Assembly (NCBI GenBank): GCA_009667805.1
Contig: CM019066.1
Location: forward strand, 558,001-622,000
From: Leptobrachium leishanense
Taxonomy: Eukaryota > Chordata > Amphibia > Anura > Megophryidae
Direction of reading: 5' to 3'
DNA: 64,000 nt
Position numbers and translations under genes: made by a program
Notes under the pieces: generated by a model
Database searches by the model: none
What the model was told of the DNA's origin: nothing
What the model saw: only the letters and a program-made list of their open reading frames with translations
Shown: positions 20,863 to 32,800 of the stretch, piece by piece
Numbering within the stretch: position 1 is the first letter of the stretch
How the letters are laid out: each line of letters opens with the position of its first letter

Positions 20863-21230
20863 ATGGGCAGGCCGCCGAGGGACTCCGGGACTCAGGAGCC
20901 ACATCACCCTCATCCAACCCCACCTAGCTCCCAAACCGCCCGGACCGGCCAGACCATTGCGGTCCGTGTAGCTGGAGGCAGGGTGCTACAGCTAGCCGCT
21001 GCACGTGTCCACCTCAATTGGGGCACTGGGCAACGAGACATTCAAGTGGACTTGTTGCAGGGACTACCCGCCGAAGTGCTCTTGGGAAACTATTTGGGTC
21101 ACTTGACCTCCTCCTACACCTCCGAGGCCGCCTTGCCTGTAACCACCTGGCAGCAGAGCAGAGACCAACCGACACCACTCCTGCGGGGACCCAGGTAAGA
21201 CCACAAGCTTCCCTGACAATCAACCTGACC
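20863..21230 (+). pseudogene. Aspartic protease region of the Gmr1-like element
   Basis: A frame reading GLRDSGATS at about 20880-20906 carries the D-S-G-A active-site signature of retroelement aspartic proteases (DSGAT at 20889-20903). Downstream, HLNWGTGQRDIQVDLLQGLP and AEVLLGNYLGHL in a neighbouring frame fit the C-terminal half (ILG-like flap region). It lies between gag and integrase. Frame changes make it inactive. Confidence 0.7.
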
Positions 21231-21234
21231 CTCC

Positions 21235-21847
21235 ATGACATGGGATTCCCCTACTGACCTAAGACAGCAGACCCTGAGTGACCCTACGCTAGAGGGCTAC
21301 CGAGACCGGGCAGGGAAGGATGCCGGGGGGGTAGAGGGAGACCGGATAGAGTGGGAAGGGGGCCTCCTGTATCACTATAATGAGGGGAGGGGGCTAAGAC
21401 ACCACGGGGGCCCCACAAGCAGCTAATCGTACCCCAGAAACACCGACTAGGGCTCCTGAGGCTGGCTTAGACATTCCCCTCGCCGGGGCACCTGGGGACC
21501 TCCAAAACCACGAAGCGGTTATCCAGATCCTTCTTCTGGCCCCGGTTGCACGCCAACGTACGAGAGTACTGCCGGACCTGTGAGGTCTGCCAAAAGATGG
21601 GGAAGACAGGGGATCACCCAAAGGCCCCCCTTCAACCCTTTCCATTATTGGGGAGCCCTTTAGCCGAATAGCAGTGGATATCATAGGGCCCTTGCCGTCC
21701 AGTGCCACAGGGAAAAATACATATCACGGTGGTGGACTATGCCACCCGGTACGAGCCATCCCCCTGGCCAATCCCAGGCTGACACCATTGCGATGCCCTC
21801 CTACGGGTCTTCACCCGAGTAGGGTTCCCAAGGAGATACTGTCTGAC
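21235..21847 (+). pseudogene. Integrase, N-terminal part (upstream of RT)
   Basis: Follows the protease directly. LSDPTLEGYRDRAGKDAG and GGLLYHYNEGRG are the segment that leads into gypsy-type integrases. A broken HHCC zinc module follows (GHLGTSKTTKRLSRSFFWP-like, then CRTCEVCQK at about 21560-21595). The core begins with AVDIIGPLPSSATGK at about 21672, with the first catalytic Asp. The frame reaches KEILSD at 21847, where a nested LTR element interrupts; it resumes at 26590 with QGSQFTAEL, restoring the second catalytic Asp motif. Confidence 0.88.
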
Positions 21848-22981
21848 TGTCATGGAACTGACGTAGCGCTCCCCACGTCAAACCCCAAGACTTTTATTTC
21901 CATGGCGAAAACCCCAAAAGACATAGACCGTTGCTTTGGGGAAGACCTTATGTTCATTTATATTGTGTGGTTTTAAATATGTTTTACATCGTTTGGTTTT
22001 AGTTTAATTTAGTTTAGTGAAAAATGACATAGCTTTGTTTTTAAAATACTATATTCCTGTAGGTAAATGTGTCTTTGTATAAAACAGTAAACAAGCTTTG
22101 CTGTTGTGTAAATTATGCGTCAGGGATTTTCCCCATTATCTAAATACATGTTTAATTTAAGGGATCTCTGATAGAGTGTGTGTTTAATCTGATGTGCTGG
22201 AACAATAGATGTACAAATGTTATGTGGACTGAAGGCTAAGAGAATGTGAAGAATGTTGATTGTAAATAACTGCCATACCTCATTGTATGGGTAGGCTCCT
22301 AATTAGTATGGGGAAACACCTCATTGTATGGGTAGGCTCCTAATTAGTATGGGGAAGCACCTCATTGTATGGGTAGGCTCCTAATTAGTATGGGGAAGCA
22401 CCTCATTGTATGGGTAGGCTCCTAATTAGTATGGGTATGCAAATTATGACTGTTGTACTTGAGCATAAATAGTGGCGTTGTTCATTAAAGGATTCAGATT
22501 ATCTGAGTGTTTGAAACATACAGCTCTGCCTGGTGTTGTCATTTCATGTCGGCTATATCTCACCACTACCCAGGAACGGGTCATTCTAACTCCGCAGCAG
22601 AACCTCGATTCGCCGCGCTGTTGCGCCACCTTGAATTGGTACCTCGGGATACCGCAACCACCCCGAATCGGGACCTCGACTCAGCGCCGTGCCTGCATCT
22701 TCAAGGAGACTCTACCGAACCGCGGTTCGCCACGCAGACCGTCTCCAGCCTTTCAATGGTCAGTAGATCCGCTGCCCGAGACGCCGAGTGCCGTGCCACT
22801 CGGTAGTCGGGCGGATTTCCACCGTGGGTGCCCCATCTACTCTCCAGATCTCCACCGCCACGTGGTCTTCTACCCAAGCCGCTCGAGACGCGGGTGCCGT
22901 GCCACTCGGTAGTCGGGCTTGGCAACACCAAAGAGGGGTCAGATAGAGCAGGACCGCAGGCGGATACTCCATTCCGTCACA
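21848..22981 (+). mobile_element. 5' LTR of copy 2, with 41-bp VNTR in U3
   Basis: 1134 bp. A 41-bp unit (CATTGTATGGGTAGGCTCCT...) occurs four times at 22279-22440, just upstream of the octamer at 22437; other LTRs have one unit. Confidence 0.92.
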
Positions 22982-23033
22982 TTGGTGGCAAGCGGTGGGA
23001 TAGCTCTCTGCACCCCCCAAGAAGACCCTCGCC

Positions 23034-25453
23034 ATGGTGGTGTACAGTCACTACACCAGGGACACCCTACGTGGCATGTTGGAGACTCGGGGAGGAAATC
23101 CCGGCAACAAAAATAAGAAAACCCTGGTGAAGGAGCTTCACAGGATGGACCAGCAACTGATAAGCGTCCCCAACCCCGTAGAACCCTGGTTCGAGGTTTA
23201 CAGCACGCCTGGAGCTTCATCCAAGGAATCTACACCCTCAGCGATACCTCTTTTGTGATTTACAGCGCGCCTGGAGTTGTAATTGAGGACACCGCACATC
23301 CCAGCGACCCTTGGATGGAGGCTTACAGCTCGCCTGGAGCTGCATCCGAGGACGCCACACCCCCAGCGATACCTCTTTTGTGATTTACAGCGCGCCTGGA
23401 GTTGTAATTGAGGACACAGGACCCCCGTCCATAAGAGACCGGTTCCAGCGAAGAGTAAGGAGGGCGATGGCCAGGCCCAGGCGGATGCACCTGGTACCTG
23501 GCAGGACGAGCACTGGTGGAAAGATTTTATCCGCCAGGAGATGTGGAACAAGCCATTCAACAGGAGGAGGACTGCCCTGAATAAGCCCTTCCCACTTATA
23601 CGGAGAGGTTCGAGCACCAGTGGTACTTACGGGTGCCCTTTTTGGGAGCACAGCCCCGAGAGGAATGGCTGACGGAGCTAGGTGAACTGGTCCAGAGCGA
23701 AATTATACTGGACACCAGCTACAGAGCCCTCCAGTGGTTTACGTCCAACTAATGCCAGCACAGCAGACAGCGGCCCAACAAAAGGCTTCGACTACGGCGG
23801 CACAGGGCTGTTGTATACAAGGATGGGCAAAGACCCCGGTTTTGGGGACGACACAGAGTGGCGGCGGGAACAACTCCTGGACCTCCGGTATGAGGAACTG
23901 GAAGACCTTGACGATGACCGTGAGGCAGAGGAACTGGAGTTTCTGGTTGAGCAGGAATGGGAGCTCGAAAAGGCCTACAAAAGGCTGTTCGACGACGCTC
24001 CACAGCTAGGCCTGAGCCCCATTACCTGGGACTGTCTAGCGGAAGAAGCAGACAGCCCAAGTGACACTGAAGTATTGGAGCCCGAGATGCTCCCATGGGT
24101 CCCCGTCGGGACCACAGTAGATGAGCCGGCCAGCTCAGAAGAAGCACGGCAGGTGCCAAGCGAACAGAATGGGCCGCGTAAAGGGTCCGAGTGGCCCAGT
24201 GAGGAAGTTATCCTCCCACCCCCGCAAGAAGACACTGTGGCAGTGTCCGTTTACCCAGCAGAAGAGCTGGCAACGGGGCAGAGTGCCGCTGGCCTCTGCC
24301 CACCCTCCCTCGTCTGCCCCGAGGATCAGAAGGAGGATTTCCCAAGCTGCTTATCACGCAGCTGCTTACCCCATCCAACCCCCTGGACTTTGTTCCTGTA
24401 CCCACCTCCCCAGCAGAAGAGCTGGCAACGGGGCAGAGTGCCGCTGGCCTCTGCCCACCCTCCCTCGTCTGCCCCGAGGAGCAGAAGGAGGATTTACCTG
24501 AGCTGCTTATCCCGCAGCCGTTGACCCATCTGACCCCCTGGACTTTGTTCCTGTACCCACCTCCCCAGCAGAAGAGCTGGCAACGGGGCAGAGTGCCGCT
24601 GGCCTCTGCCCACCCTCCCTCATCTGCCCCGAGGAGCAGAAGGAGGATTTACCTGAGCTGCTTATCCCACAGCCGTTGACCCCATCCGACCCCCTGGACT
24701 TTGTTCCTATACCCACCTCCCCAGCAGAAGATCTGGCAATGCGGCAGAGTGCCGCTGGCCTCTGCCCACCCTCCATCGTCTGCCCTGAGGAGCCGAAGGA
24801 GGATTTACCCGGGCTGCTTATCCCGCAGCCGTTGACCCCATCCGACCCCCTGGACTTTGTTCCCACACCCGCTTACCCAGCAGAAGAGCTGGCAACGGGG
24901 CAGAGTGCCGCTGGCCTCTGCCCACCCTCTCTCGTCTGTCCCGAGGAGCAGAAAGAGGATACACCCGGGCTGCTTATCCCGCAGCCACTGACCCCACCGG
25001 AGATGGAGGACGCCATTCTCCTGCCGGGGACCCTTCCTCGGCCTTGAACCTCCCAGCCGACGCGCTGGCAATGGGGCAGAGCCTGTTTCAACTCTGCCCA
25101 TCTCCACACCCCTTTGGCCCGGAGGCCCATGCAGCCACTGTTTTTTTCCAACGGCTGACCAGGGCACTCAGGGCGCGTGCATTTAGCACCCGTTTTTCCC
25201 GGGTGCGCGATACCTCTGGAGGTGGTACAGGCGGTACCCTCCCCGACCACAGGACCCTTATTCCGGAGGGGGTACCCCCAAAGATTTGTACCCCCAACAC
25301 GCCAGGCACTGCCGCAAGGACAAATGGAGAAGCCTGGTGGCTCGCCTCCTCCCAACAGACTATGGACCCAGGTATGGACTATTGCTCCAACGACCCGCGT
25401 CGACCCGTTGGGGTCCAACTGTGGCCGTCGGACTCCTTTGGGGAGGGGAGATA
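23034..25453 (+). pseudogene. Gag-like, proline-rich repeat protein of copy 2
   Basis: Same gene as 10849-13436. ATG 23034 opens MVVYSHYTRDTLRGM; a one-base loss (CTACACCCTC for CTACACCCCTC) breaks it near 23235, and more single-base losses follow at about 23350, 23470 and 23750. From 23780 the acidic segment and repeats read well to 24340. About five Pro-rich units follow to 25030, with their own frame changes. Here the GGAGTTG at 23270, lost in copy 1, is intact, so the two copies decayed independently. The polypurine tract ends at 25453. Confidence 0.75.
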
Positions 25454-26584
25454 TGTCATGGAACTGACGTAGCGCTCCCCACGTCAAACCCCAAGACTTT
25501 TATTTCCATGGCGAAAACCCCAAAAGACCTAGACCGTTGCTTTGGGGAAGACCTTATGTTCATTTATATTGTGTGGTTTTAAATATGTTTTACATCGTTT
25601 GGATTTAGTTTAATTTAGTGTAGTGAAAAATGACATAGCTTTGGTTTTAAAATACTATATTCCTGTAGGTAAATGTGTCTTTGTATAAAACAGTAAACAA
25701 GCTTTGCTGTTGTGTAAATTATGCGTCAGGGATTTTCCCCATTATCTAAATACATGTTTAATTTAAGGGATCTCTGATAGAGTGTGTGTTTAATCTGATG
25801 TGCTGGAACAATAGATGTACAAATGTTATGTGGACTGAAGGCTAAGAGAATGTGAAGAATGTTGATTGTAAATAACTGCCATACCTCATTGTATGGGTAG
25901 GCTCCTAATTAGTATGGGGAAACACCTCATTGTATGGGTAGGCTCCTAATTAGTATGGGGAGCACCTCATTGTATGGGTAGGCTCCTAATTAGTATGGGG
26001 AAGCACCTCATTGTATGGGTAGCTCCTAATTAGTATGGGTATGCAAATTATGACTGTTGTACTTGAGCATAAATAGTGGCGTTGTTCATTAAAGGATTCA
26101 GATCATCTGAGTGTTTGAAACATACAGCTCTGCCTGGTGTTGTCATTTCACGTCGGCTATATCTCACCACTACCCAGGAACGGGTCATTCTAACTCCGCA
26201 GCAGAACCTCGATTCGCCGCGCCGTTGCGCCACCTTGAATTGGTACCTCGGGATACCGCAACCACCCCGAATCGGGACCTCGACTCAGCGCCATGCCTGC
26301 ATCTTCAAGGAGACTCTACCGAACCGCGGTTCGCCACGCAGACCGTCTCCAGCCTTTCAATGGTCAGTAGATCCGCTGCCGGACGCCGAGTGCCGTGCCA
26401 CTCGGTAGTCGGGCGGATTTCCACCGTGGGTGCCCCATCTACTCTCCAGATCTCCACCGCCACGTGGTCTTCTACCCAAGCCGCTCGAGACGCCGGGTGC
26501 CGTGCCACTCGGTAGTCGGGCTTGGCAACACCAAAGAGGGGTCAGATAGAGCAGGACCGCAGGCGGATACTCCATTCCGTCACA
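25454..26584 (+). mobile_element. 3' LTR of copy 2
   Basis: 1131 bp, with the same fourfold 41-bp array (25879-26040). Followed by the CTGAC duplication. Confidence 0.92.
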
Positions 26585-27330
26585 CTGACCAAGGGTCCCA
26601 GTTCACCGCTGAGCTGACGCAGCAGCTCTGGCGCCTCTGCGGCATCAAGGCCCTCACAGTGCCCGTACCACCCGCAGACCAATGGGCTATGTGAGAGGTT
26701 CAATGGGACCTAAAACAGTTACTCCGAGCCTTCTCCCAAGACGGAAGGATTGGGAGAGTATCTACCCCACCTATTATTTGCCTATCGAGAGGTACCCCAA
26801 GAGTCCACAGGGTTTTCCCCTTTGAGTTACTTTATGGGCGCAGGGTTAGGGGACCTTAGACTTAGTAAGAGCCCACTGGGAGGGAATCGACGAGCAGGAG
26901 GGACTCCCAGTCCTAAGTTACGTCCTGGAGCTGCGCGAGCGCCTGAGAGAACTGACAGACCTAGTTCAGTTGAACATGCAGGCCGCCGACCAGAGCAGAA
27001 GGCCTGGTATGATCAGTCCGCCAGGAGTCGCTCCCTTTGTGTCGGCCAGCAGGTCTTGGTACTGAAACCACAGAGGCGAAACAAAATGCAGGCAGCCTGG
27101 CAGGGCCCTACCAGGTGGTAGACCGGCTGGGCGATAACACCTACGTGGTTGTCAGTTGTGCCGACACAAGGGTCCGGCGGACGTTCCATGTGAACATGAT
27201 CAAGGCGTACCATGAACGGGCTGAGGCTGTGGCTGCCATATGTGCTCCGGCGACAGAGGAAGCCGAACCTATTCCCCTGCTAGAGCTTCCCGGAACACAT
27301 AATCCCAATGGGGGGGTGGAAGACATTCAG
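26585..27330 (+). pseudogene. Integrase, C-terminal part of the Gmr1-like element
   Basis: QGSQFTAELTQQLWRLCGI continues the core. CCAATGGGCTATGTGAGAGG near 26680 encodes NGLCER with the catalytic Glu. LPHLLFAYREVPQESTGFSP and, after a frame change, VGQQVLVLKPQRRNKMQAA, WQGPYQVVDRLGDNTYVV and RRTFHVNMIKAYH follow: the GPY/F-type C-terminal module. RT begins about 150 bases downstream, so integrase is upstream of RT. Confidence 0.88.
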
Positions 27331-28160
27331 TTAGGAGAGGGGTTGGCTCCCGGGAAAGGGCACAAGTCTGGAAGGTACTCCAGGACAGACGGGAGATGTT
27401 TTCAACGATCCCGGGGTACACTCGTAAGGCAGTACACAGGTGGAAAACCCCGGGCAGAAACCCTTAAGGCAACCCGCCTACCGACTCCCTGAGGCCGTAC
27501 GGGAAGGGATGCGGGCGGAGATCAGGAGATGCTCGAACTGGGGGTGATCGAACCCTCTGCCAGCCCGTGGGCCTCCCCGGTGGTGTTGGTACCCAAGCGT
27601 GACGGCACCACCCGTTTCTGTGTCGATTATAGGCGGTTGAATGACTGCACCACTACCGATGCCTACCCCATGCCCCGCGTAGATGAACTGCTAGACAGAA
27701 TATCCCAGGGGCATTTCCTGACCACCATAGATCTATGCAAGGGCTATTGGCAGATCCCCTGGAGGAGGAGGCAGTTCCGAAGTCAGCCTTTATCACCCCG
27801 TTTGGCCTATACCAGTTTAGGGTAATGCCGTTCGGGATGAAGAATGCTCCGGCTACCTTCCAGCGCTTGATAGATCACCTCCTCGATGGTCTACAAGACT
27901 TTGCCTGTGCATACCTGGATGACATTGCAATATACAGTCAGACCTGGGAGGAACACCTCCGCCACCTGGGGGTAGTGTTGGATCGGATACGGGCTGCCAA
28001 CTTGACCCTGAAGCCAAACAAATGTAGGATCGGGCTGTCCGAGGTGCAGTACCTAGGGCACAGGGTGGGGTGCGGGAAACAAAAACCAGAGCCCGCTAAG
28101 ATTGAGGCCATCCTAGATTGGCCGACCCCCCGGACCAAGACCAGGTCCTTGCCTTCTTAG
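27330..28160 (+). pseudogene. Reverse transcriptase of the Gmr1-like element
   Basis: GGVEDIQLGEGLAPG forms the linker. MLELGVIEPSASPWASPVV, VPKRDGTTRFCVDYRRLN, FLTTIDLCKGYWQIP (catalytic Asp of motif A), ITPFGLYQFRVMPFGMKNA, CAYLDDIAIYSQTWEEHL (YLDD, motif C) and KPNKCRIGLSEVQYLGH are all present: a Ty3/gypsy-type RT. A frameshift at about 27770 splits motif A from the next block, and another follows near 28130. Its place after integrase is the Ty1/copia-like order known for Gmr1-like gypsy elements. Confidence 0.92.
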
Positions 28161-28802
28161 GGACAGCGGGGTACTACCGCAAATTCGTGCCCCATTACAG
28201 TGACCTTGCTAAACCTTTAACAGACCTGACCAAAAAGACCCTCCATCGCCAAGTCCTGTGGTCCCAGAGTGTGAGGCCGCCTTTAAGCAGCTCAAGCGGC
28301 ATTAACCCAAGCCCCCATCCTAGCAGCACCAGATCACAGCAAGCGTTTTGTCATCCACACAGACGCCTCCATGTTTGGACTGGGAGCTGTGCTAAGCCAA
28401 GTGGGAGACGACGGGAGAGCATCCGGTGGCGTACATCAGCCGAAAGCTCATACCTCGCGAAGTTGGATACGCGGCCATCGAAAAAGAGTGTCTGGCCTTG
28501 GTTTGGGGCCTAAAGAATTTCAGCCATATGTCTACGGGCGATCGATCACAGTGATGACCGACCACAACCCCCTGATCTGGCTCAATAGAGTGGCTGGAGA
28601 AAACGGCCGATTGCTCTGCTGGAGCCTGGCCCTACAACCATACAACTTTACAATTCAGTACCGCCCAGGCTCTCAAAACGGAAACGCTGATGGATTGTCC
28701 GGCAAACAGCCTGGAGCTTTGATCCCACTTTCTTTTTCCAACGACCTGCGTCGACCCGTTGGGGTCCAACTGTGGCCGTCGGACTCCTTTGGGAGGGAGA
28801 TA
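28118..28802 (+). pseudogene. RNase H of the Gmr1-like element and polypurine tract
   Basis: FLGTAGYYRKFVPHYSDLA (RT connection), TDASMFGLGAVLSQVGDDG (first acidic residue), AAIEKECLALVWGLK in a shifted frame, ITVMTDHNPLIWLNR and QYRPGSQNGNADGLS are a standard gypsy RNase H. Breaks near 28260 and 28430. The last ~65 bases before the LTR (from about 28738) are the same as those of the non-autonomous copies (13375-13436), ending in the polypurine tract. Confidence 0.9.
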
Positions 28803-29807
28803 TGTCATGGAACTGACGTAGCGCTCCCCACGTCAAACCCAAGACTTTTATTTCCATGGCGAAAACCCCAAAAGACATAGACCGTTGCTTTGGGGAAGAC
28901 CTTATGTTCATTTATATTGTGTGGTTTTAAATATGTTTTACATCGTTTGGTTTTAGTTTAATTTAGTTTAGTGAAAAATGACATAGCTTTGGTTTTAAAA
29001 TACTATATTCCTGTAGGTAAATGTGTCTTTGTATAAAACAGTAAACAAGCTTTGCTGTTGTGTAAATTATGCGTCAGGGATTTTCCCCATTATCTAAGTA
29101 CATGTTTAATTAAAGGGATCTCTGATAGAGTGTGTGTTTAATCTGATGTGCTGGAACAATGGATGTACAAATGATGTGTGAGTTGAAGGCTAAGAGAATG
29201 TGAAGAATGTTGATTGTAAATAACTGACATAATCTAATTAGTATGGGTGTGCTAGTAATTAGTATGGGTATGCAAATTGTGACTGTTGTACTTCAGCATA
29301 AATAGTGGCGTTGTTCATTAAAAGAGCCAGATCATCTGAGTGTTTGAAATACAGCTCTGCCTGGTGTTGTCATTTCACGTCGGCTATATCTCACCACCGG
29401 AACGGGTCATTTTAACTCCGCAGCAGAACCTCGATTCGCCGCGCCGTTGCGCCACTTGAATTGGTACCTCGGAATACCGCAACCACCCCGAATTGGGACC
29501 TCGACTCAGCGCCGTGCCTGCATCTTCAAGGAGACTCTACCGAACCGCGGTTCACCACGCAGACCGTCTCAGCCTTTTCAATGGTCAGTAGATCCGCTGC
29601 TCGAGACGCCGAGTGCCGTGCCACTCGGTAGTCGGGCGGATTTCCACCGTGGGTGCCCATCTACTCTCCAGATCTCCACCGCCACGTAGGCTTCTACCCA
29701 AGCCGCTCGAGACGCCGGGTGCCGTGCCACTCGGTAGTCGGGCTTGGCAACACCAACGACGGGGTCAGATAGAGCCGGACCGCAGGCGGATACTCCATTC
29801 CGTCACA
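28803..29807 (+). mobile_element. Central LTR of the compound element
   Basis: 1005 bp, TGTCATGG...CCGTCACA. U3 has the AACTGACATAATCTAATTAG variant found otherwise only in the solo LTR at 40880, while its 3' half matches copy 1. It is followed directly by the primer-binding segment of the next interior, so it serves as 3' LTR to one unit and 5' LTR to the next. Confidence 0.93.
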
Positions 29808-29859
29808 TTGGTGGCAAGCGGTGGGATAGCTCTCTGCACCCCCCAAGAAGACCCTCGCC

Positions 29860-32800
29860 ATGGTGGTGTACAGTCACTACACCAGGGACACCCTACGTGG
29901 CATGTTGGAGACTCGGGGAGGAAATCCCGGCAACAAAAATAAGAAAACCTGGTGAAGGAGCTTCACAGGATGGACCAGCAACTGATAAGCGTCCCCAACC
30001 CGTAGAACCCTGGTTCGAGGTTTACAGCACGCCGGAGCTTCATCCAAGGAATTACACCCCTCAGCGATACCTCTTTTGTGATTTACAGCGGCGCTGGAGT
30101 TGTAATTGAGGACACCGCACATCCCAGCGACCCTTGGATGGAGGCTTACAGCTCGCCTGGAGCTGCATCTGAGGACGCCACACCCCCAGCGATACCTCTT
30201 TTGTGATTTACAGCGCGCCTGGAGTTGTAATTGAGGACACAGGACCCCCGTCCATAAGAGACCGGTTCCAGCGAAGAGTAAGGAGGGCGATGGCCAGGCC
30301 CAGGCGGATGCACCTGGTACCTGGCAGGACGAGCACTGGTGGAAAGATTTTGTCCGCCAGGAGATGTGGAACGAAGCCATTCAACAGGAGGAGGACTGCC
30401 CTGAAGAAGCCCTTCCCACTTATACGGAGAGGTACGAGCACCAGTGGTACTTACGGGTGCCTTTTTGGGAGCACAGCCCCGAGAGGAATGGCTGACGGAG
30501 CTAGGCAAACTGGTCCAGAGGCGAAATTATACTGGACACCAGCTACAGAGCCCTCCAGTGGTTTACGTCCCAACTAATGCCCAGCACAGCAGACAGCGGC
30601 CCAAAAAGGCTTCGACTACGGCGGCACAGGGCTGCTGTATACAAGGATGGGCAAAGACCCCGGTTTTGGGGACGACACAGAGTGGCGGCCGGGAACAACT
30701 CCGGACCTCCGGTATGAGGAACTGGAAGACCTTGACGATGACCGTGATGCAGAGGAACTGGAGTTTCTGGCTGAGCAGGAATGGGAGCTCGAAAAGGCCT
30801 ACAAAAGGCTGTTCGACGACGCTCCACAGCTAGGCCTGAGCCCCATTACCTGGGACTGTCTAGCGGAAGAAGCAGACAGCCCAAGTGACACTGAAGTATT
30901 GGAGCCCGAGATGCTCCCATGGGTCCCCGTCGGGACCACAGTAGATGAGCCGGCCAGCTCAGAAGAAGCACGGCAGGTGCCAAGCGACCAGAATGGGCCG
31001 CGTAAAGGGTCCGAGTGGCCCAGTGAGGAAGTTATCCTCCCACCCCGCAAGAAGACACTGACACTGTGGCAGTGTCCGTTTACCAAGCAGAAGAGCTGGC
31101 AACGGGGCAGAGTGCCGCTGGCCTCTGCCCACCCTCCCTCGTCTGCCCGAGGAGCAGAAGGAGGATTTCCCCGAGCTGCTTATCCCGCAGCCGCTTACCC
31201 ATCCAACCTCCTGGACTTTGTTCCTGTACCCACCTCCCCAGCAGAAGAGCTGGCAACGGGGCAGAGTGCCGCTGGCCTCTGCCCACCCTCCCTCATCTGC
31301 CCCGAGGAGCAGAAGGAGGATTTACCTGAGCTGCTTATCCCGCAGCCGTTGACCCCATCCGACCCCCTGGACTTTGTTCCTATACCCACCTCCCCAGCAG
31401 AAGATCTGGCAATGCGGCAGAGTGCCGCTGGCCTCTGCCCACCTGTCATGGAACTGACGTAGCGCTCCCCACGTCAAACCCCAAGACTTTTATTTCCATG
31501 GCGAAAACCCCAAAAGACATAGACCGTTGCTTTGGGGAAGACCTTATGTTCATTTATATTGTGTGGTTTTAAATATGTTTTACATCGTTTGGTTTTAGTT
31601 TAATTTAGTTTAGTGAAAAATGACATAGCTTTGGTTTTAAAATACTATATTCCTGTAGGTAAATGTGTCTTTGTATAAAACAGTAAACAAGCTTTGCTGT
31701 TGTGTAAATTATGCGTCAGGGATTTTCCCCATTATCTAAATACATGTTAATTTAAGGGATCTCTGATAGAGTGTGTGTTTAATCTGATGTGCTGGAACAA
31801 TAGATGTACAAATGTTATGTGGACTGAAGGCTAAGAGAATGTGAAGAATGTTGATTGAAATAACTGCCATACCTCATTGTATGGATAGGCTCCTAATTAG
31901 TATGGGTATGCAAATTATGACTGTTGTACTGGAGCATAAATAGTGGCGTTGTTCATTAAGGATTCAGATCATCTGAGTGTTTGAAACATACAGCTCTGCC
32001 TGGTGTTGTCATTTTACGTCGGCTATATCTCACCACTACCCAGGAACGGGTCATTTTAACTCGCAGCAGAACCTCGATTCGCCGCGCCGTTGCGCCACCT
32101 TGAATTGGTACCTCGGGATACCGCAACCACCCGAATTGGGACCTCGACTCAGCGCCGTGCCTGCATCTTCAAGGAGACTCTACCGAACCGCGGTTCACCA
32201 CGCAGACCGTCTCCAGCCTTCAATGGTCAGTAGATCCGCTGCTCGAGACGCCGAGTGCCGTGCCACTCGGTAGCGGGCGGATTTCCACCGTGGGTGCCCC
32301 ATCTACTCGCCAGATCTCCACCGCCACGTAGGCTTCTACCCAAGCCGCTCGAGATGCCGGGTGCCGTGCCACTCGGTAGTCGGGCTTGGCAACACCAACG
32401 AGGGGGTCAGATAGAGCCGGACCGCAGGCGGATACTCCATTCCGTCACACCACCCTCCATCGTCTGCCCTGAGGAGCTGAAGGAGGATTTACCCGAGCTG
32501 CTTATCCCGCAGCCGTTGACCCCATCCAACCGCCTGGACGTCATTCCTGCACCCGCTTCCCCAGCAGAAGAGCTGGCAACCGGACAGAGTGCCGCTGGCC
32601 TCTGCCCATCCTCCACCATCTGCCCTGAGGAGCAGAAGGGGGATACCCTCGAGCTGCTTATCCCGCAGCCGCTTACCCATCCAACCCCCTGGACTTTGTT
32701 CCTGTACCCACCTCCCCAGCAGAAGAGCTGGCAACGGGGCAGAGTGCCGCTGCCCCTGCCCACCCTCCATCGTCTACCCTGAGGAGCAGAAGGAGGATTT

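Larger units (their letters stand above)
21848..26584 (+). mobile_element. Complete non-autonomous LTR retrotransposon (copy 2) nested in the integrase
   Basis: LTRs 21848-22981 and 25454-26584. The 5-bp duplication CTGAC is at 21843-21847 and 26585-26589, and removing the copy restores the integrase frame between EILSD and QGSQF. Both LTRs carry the same fourfold 41-bp expansion, so they are a true pair. The interior is the same type as copy 1. Confidence 0.95.
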
